Source: Ghiorsea sp. (lineage in GTDB: Bacteria > Pseudomonadota > Zetaproteobacteria > Mariprofundales > Mariprofundaceae). Taken from it: 10,138 bases of DNA. Below are positions 7,177-10,138 of this stretch, in pieces. The notes under the pieces were generated by a model. The model saw only the letters and a program-made list of their open reading frames with translations. It was not told the origin of the DNA and did no database searches. The stretch is taken from assembly GCA_021772875.1 (NCBI GenBank), contig JAJFLD010000149.1, positions 1 to 10,138 on the forward strand, written 5' to 3'. Numbering within the stretch: position 1 is the first letter of the stretch; every line of letters starts with the position of its first letter. Made by a program: the position numbers and the translations under genes.

Positions 7177-8508
7177 ATGACTTTAAAAACAACACGTTGG
7201 GTAATTTCAGTCGGCACATGTGCCGTGCTCACCATGGCTTGGCTAACATGGCAGCCACAGGCCGCAATCAGCCAAACCCAAACAGCAGTTGATTATACGG
7301 AAATGAAGAAGTTTTCCGATGTGATGAGTGCCGTACGCCAATATTACGTTGAAGAACGCACCGATAAAGATCTGATTGAAGGCGCACTTAAAGGCATGTT
7401 ATCCAATCTTGATCCACATTCTACGTATATGGACAAAGAAATGTTCAGCAAGATGATGGAAGATACCAGTGGCGAATTTGGTGGTTTGGGCATTGAAATT
7501 GCCTCAGCAGAAGGTGGTATTCGTATTGTCTCTCCCATTGATGATACCCCAGCTTACCGCGCAGGGCTTAAATCAGGTGATTTAATTATTCGCATTGGTG
7601 ATGTGTTGGCGCGTGACATAACGCTGCCAGAATCGGTGAAAATGATGCGTGGCAAACCCGGCACAAGCATTACCCTAACCATATTCCGCAAAGATGAAGC
7701 GCGTAGTTTCGATGTTAAAATCGAACGTGCTATCGTGCAAACAGAATCTGTTAAAACAGACATTTTAGCACCTGGTTATGCTTATTTGCGTGTTACCCAG
7801 TTTCAAGAACATACAGCCCAACAACTCGAAGAAAAACTAGATGCCATTCGCAAACAATCTGGCGGCAAAGTGTTGGGCGCAGTGCTTGATTTACGCGATA
7901 ACCCGGGTGGCTTGTTGGATCAAGCTGTAGCTGTGAGCGATTTATTTCTTAATAATGGTGGCATTGTTAGTACCAAATCGCGTGTGGGAAATAATATGTC
8001 ATTTAAAGCTGAAAGTGGCGATGCTTTAAAGGGCGCACCACTTATCGTTTTGATCAATGGTGGTTCTGCTTCTGCATCTGAAATTGTAGCTGGTGCATTT
8101 CAAGATAATAAACGTGCTGTATTGATGGGCACACGAAGCTTTGGTAAAGGCTCAGTGCAACGCATCATCCCCTTGTCCGACGGCTCAGCTTTTAAACTCA
8201 CCACATCATTGTATTACACCCCTAGTGGCCGCTCTATCCAAGCTACAGGCATTGATCCTGATGTTGAGGTTGAATCCGTACGCTTAAAAATTGAAGATGA
8301 TGGTTCAGACCGCCCAGAACGTGTATCCGAACGCAACATGAAAGGTCATCTTGCCAATGGCAATGGTAAAACCAAAACCAAAAAGGAAGAAGAAACTGTT
8401 GCCGGACAACCGAGTGAAAAAATGGTTGAGCGTTTAACAAAAGATGTTCAACTCCAACGTGCTTTAGACTTGCTTCAAGGTTTACATGTGTTGGGGAAAA
8501 CATCTTAA
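7177..8508 (+). CDS. ctpA: Carboxy-terminal processing protease (S41 family, CtpA-like)
   Basis: A 443-residue serine protease exported to the periplasm by an N-terminal signal or anchor (hydrophobic 8-24). Family members trim C-termini of envelope proteins and degrade peptidoglycan hydrolases. Residues 40-95 form the N-terminal helical part, including LDPHSTYMD (78-86). A PDZ domain spans about 97-185 (FGGLGIEI, then SGDLIIRIGD). The protease core has LDLRDNPGG (238-245), the nucleophile region GGSASASEI (295-303) and GTRSFGKGSVQ (318-328). The catalytic pair is most likely Ser299 and Lys324, which keep the 25-residue spacing of E. coli Prc. A charged, low-complexity stretch (about 372-415) ends the core and is followed by a short helix. 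AGAGG 7 bases before the ATG is a good ribosome binding site. The gene follows the envC-like gene by 22 bases, which suggests they act on the same septal hydrolases. Confidence 0.95.
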   Translation: MTLKTTRWVISVGTCAVLTMAWLTWQPQAAISQTQTAVDYTEMKKFSDVMSAVRQYYVEERTDKDLIEGALKGMLSNLDPHSTYMDKEMFSKMMEDTSGEFGGLGIEIASAEGGIRIVSPIDDTPAYRAGLKSGDLIIRIGDVLARDITLPESVKMMRGKPGTSITLTIFRKDEARSFDVKIERAIVQTESVKTDILAPGYAYLRVTQFQEHTAQQLEEKLDAIRKQSGGKVLGAVLDLRDNPGGLLDQAVAVSDLFLNNGGIVSTKSRVGNNMSFKAESGDALKGAPLIVLINGGSASASEIVAGAFQDNKRAVLMGTRSFGKGSVQRIIPLSDGSAFKLTTSLYYTPSGRSIQATGIDPDVEVESVRLKIEDDGSDRPERVSERNMKGHLANGNGKTKTKKEEETVAGQPSEKMVERLTKDVQLQRALDLLQGLHVLGKTS

Positions 8509-8530
8509 CGCCTGACTCCGTTCTCTTCTT

Positions 8531-9487
8531 TTGAAAAAGAAACGTGTACCTACTAAAAAGACCTACCCGCTTGCCTTCAGTTTTGGGCTTGTTGGTATTG
8601 GACTGCTACTGGGTTTGTTAATCTGGGTGGGGAGTGATGCATACATCACTTCTCAACTTGATGAACAAACCATCACAGAAGAGCAAGCCGAAGAAGTATC
8701 CATCGCTGAAATCATTGCGCCTATCATGGAGCAAGAAAATACATACACCCTCACCTTTGAGGACCAGCTACCTGATCCCACCTTACAAGAAGAAAAAATA
8801 GCCAGCACCACAAGCACCCATGAAAACAGGCATCTGCTTGCCTTGATTATTGATGATGTTGGTTATGATCTCAAAGCCTTAAGAAGAGTGCTCGCTTTAC
8901 CCTACACACTCACCGTATCCATACTTCCTGACGCACCACATGCCAAAGAAGCCGCGCAGATGGCCTATCAGCATGGTGTGCAAGTGATGTTGCATATGCC
9001 TATGCAAACAACCAATCCAAAATACCAAAATAAAATGGAACATTTTTATTTGCACACCAAAATGCGTAAAGATGAATTCAGAAAAGTGTTTGAAGATGCT
9101 CTTGCCAAAGTACCCCATGCGGTTGGTATTAATAATCATATGGGTTCTGCTTTAACTGAAGATCAACAGTCTATGCTGTGGTTGATGGAGCTTTGTCAGG
9201 AACACGATTTATTTTTTATTGATTCCAGGACATCTTCTTCATCCGTAGCTGCCAAAGTTGCAAAAGCATCAGGCATTGCTTGGAATGAACGGGATATCTT
9301 TCTTGACCATTCTGTTGAAGCAACAGCGCTACAACATGCTTGGCAGTCTGCAATAACCTGTGTAGAGAAAAACGACCATTGCATTATGCTCGCACATCCA
9401 CACCAAGAAACGCTCGACTTCTTAGAACACAGCATGCAAGGGCTTAACCATCAAGCATTTGTACCCATCATAAACGTGTTAAAATAA
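8531..9487 (+). CDS. Divergent polysaccharide deacetylase family protein (YibQ/DUF610)
   Basis: A 318-residue protein with one N-terminal membrane anchor (about 14-33), an acidic linker (40-98) and a periplasmic NodB-like barrel. The family hallmarks are LIIDDVGYD (105-113), VMLHMPMQ (152-159), VGINNHMGS (198-206), FFIDSRTSS (228-236) and FLDHS (257-261). The aspartates and histidines resemble metal-site residues of polysaccharide deacetylases, but the activity and substrate of this branch are not established to my knowledge; E. coli YibQ lies next to envC. Only one start is possible near the anchor: a TTG at 8531, because an in-frame TGA at 8513 closes the frame upstream and the next in-frame ATG, inside the linker (about residue 66), would remove the anchor. 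No Shine-Dalgarno is visible before the TTG, so expression may be low or coupled to ctpA 22 bases upstream. It is the last gene of the run. Confidence 0.88.
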   Translation: MKKKRVPTKKTYPLAFSFGLVGIGLLLGLLIWVGSDAYITSQLDEQTITEEQAEEVSIAEIIAPIMEQENTYTLTFEDQLPDPTLQEEKIASTTSTHENRHLLALIIDDVGYDLKALRRVLALPYTLTVSILPDAPHAKEAAQMAYQHGVQVMLHMPMQTTNPKYQNKMEHFYLHTKMRKDEFRKVFEDALAKVPHAVGINNHMGSALTEDQQSMLWLMELCQEHDLFFIDSRTSSSSVAAKVAKASGIAWNERDIFLDHSVEATALQHAWQSAITCVEKNDHCIMLAHPHQETLDFLEHSMQGLNHQAFVPIINVLK

Positions 9488-9507
9488 TTGCTCTAACGTA
9501 CTTTTTT
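9474..9507 (+). terminator. Weak candidate terminator at the end of the operon
   Basis: ACG-TTA (9474-9476 and 9479-9481, with a two-base bulge) can pair with TAACGT (9494-9499) across a 12-base loop. Six Ts follow at 9502-9507. The stem is short and A+T-rich, and it overlaps the stop codons of both converging genes. It is the only terminator-like structure I can find here, and it may be chance. Confidence 0.2.
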
Positions 9508-10138
9508 GATGGCTCTGTATAATTCCTTAAGACCACATGGTTTCTGCAAAAACCCTGAAAAACGCACCTCTTCAAAATATTTAGAGACGTCATTTTCGCT
9601 ATAACCACTTGATATGATAATTTTCACTTCAGGGTTTAATGCTTTCAAGGCTGAAACACATGCTTTGCCACCCATATTGGGCATTGTCATATCCAACAAT
9701 ACCAATTCAATATCGGTTTGGTGTTGCTTATAAAGCTCCACGGCTTGTAACCCATCACTTGCTAGCAATGATTCATAGCCTAAATCTTCAAGCATCACCT
9801 GCATCGTTTCTAAAACTACATCTTCATCATCAACCAGTAGCATCTTGCCGCTTGGTTGAAACTTGCGGAGAGCATCATACTCTTCAACCATCGTATCATC
9901 CTGATTATCGTGGTTTTTTGCTGCAGGAAAGGCAACCCTAAACGTGCTACCTTTGCCTAGCTCTGACTCTAATTGGATGAGGCCTGCGTGTCCACGTACA
10001 ATGTCGTGCATGGTGCTCATTCCTAAACCATGCCCGGTAAATTTAGTGGTGAAAAATGGCTGAAAAATCTTATGAATGGTTTCAACATTCATACCACAAC
10101 CTTCATCGGAAACTTCAATGTAAACATAGGCACCTGGA
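9493..10138 (-). CDS. Hybrid sensor histidine kinase, C-terminal part (HATPase plus receiver), cut by window edge
   Basis: The frame runs off the right edge of the window; an internal Met codon at 10092 is not the true start, because the 15 residues before it (with VSDEGCGMN) continue the ATPase domain. Visible in order are the end of the HATPase domain, with the DEGCGM box, IFQPFFTTKFTGHGLGM and a closing GKGSTFRVAFP; an acidic linker; and a complete receiver domain. Counting from the Met at 10092, the receiver has VDDED at 88-92, phosphoacceptor Asp134 in LLDMTMPNMGG and the conserved Lys184 in LQKP. The phosphoacceptor His and any sensor domains lie outside. Architecture at the C-terminus matches the kinase at the left edge, but the sequences differ clearly and are not a recent duplication. 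The stop is 5 bases from the stop of the opposing gene. The target pathway is unknown. Confidence 0.92.
   Translation of the reverse strand, partial: PGAYVYIEVSDEGCGMNVETIHKIFQPFFTTKFTGHGLGMSTMHDIVRGHAGLIQLESELGKGSTFRVAFPAAKNHDNQDDTMVEEYDALRKFQPSGKMLLVDDEDVVLETMQVMLEDLGYESLLASDGLQAVELYKQHQTDIELVLLDMTMPNMGGKACVSALKALNPEVKIIISSGYSENDVSKYFEEVRFSGFLQKPCGLKELYRAIKKVR

Noticed and set aside
9639..9941. A 100-codon plus-strand open frame opposite the second kinase.
   Set aside because: It is a shadow of the receiver domain on the other strand, with no ribosome binding site and no recognisable motif.
25..10138. The two edge hybrid kinases as a duplicated pair, perhaps long flanking repeats of a mobile island.
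   Set aside because: Their shared motifs are generic to HATPase and receiver domains, and the linkers and receivers differ throughout. There are no integrase, transposase or terminal repeats, and the intervening genes are core functions.

Overview
The window carries ten protein-coding genes and almost no non-coding space. The longest intergenic stretch is about 140 bases. I see no tRNA, rRNA, CRISPR array, insertion sequence or phage gene. Base composition is moderately A+T-leaning. The gene families (NadD, RsfS, RlmH, an EnvC-like M23 protein, a CtpA-type S41 protease and a YibQ-type deacetylase) point to a Gram-negative proteobacterium. The gene order resembles arrangements I associate with Zetaproteobacteria and delta-type proteobacteria, but that placement is an inference from memory, not a search result.

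Layout: (1) 25-2646, plus strand, a membrane-bound hybrid sensor histidine kinase (two transmembrane segments, PAS, GAF, PAS, HisKA, HATPase, receiver). (2) 2784-4001, plus strand, a Bcr/CflA-type major facilitator efflux transporter. (3) 4117-9487, plus strand, a compact run of seven genes: dut, nadD, rsfS, rlmH, an envC-like M23 gene, a ctpA-like protease gene and a yibQ-like deacetylase gene. Spacings in this run are 7 bases (dut-nadD), 12 (nadD-rsfS), two ATGA stop/start overlaps (rsfS-rlmH-envC), then 22 and 22 bases. It looks like one transcription unit, with a possible promoter in the 115-base gap before dut. (4) 9493 to the right edge, minus strand, the C-terminal part of a second hybrid histidine kinase, which converges on the operon with only 5 bases between stop codons.

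The operon joins two themes. The first half handles nucleotide and cofactor supply and ribosome function: dUTP removal, NAD synthesis, ribosome silencing and 23S rRNA methylation. The second half acts in the envelope: a septal amidase activator, a processing protease and a predicted polysaccharide deacetylase-fold protein. The two hybrid kinases at the edges are typical environmental sensors whose signals cannot be read from sequence.

I found no convincing sign of an undescribed system. The observations worth checking are small: a metal-site-dead M23 domain, non-ATG starts on two operon genes, a very tight convergent junction with a weak terminator-like structure, and an operon layout that tightly couples ribosome and envelope genes.
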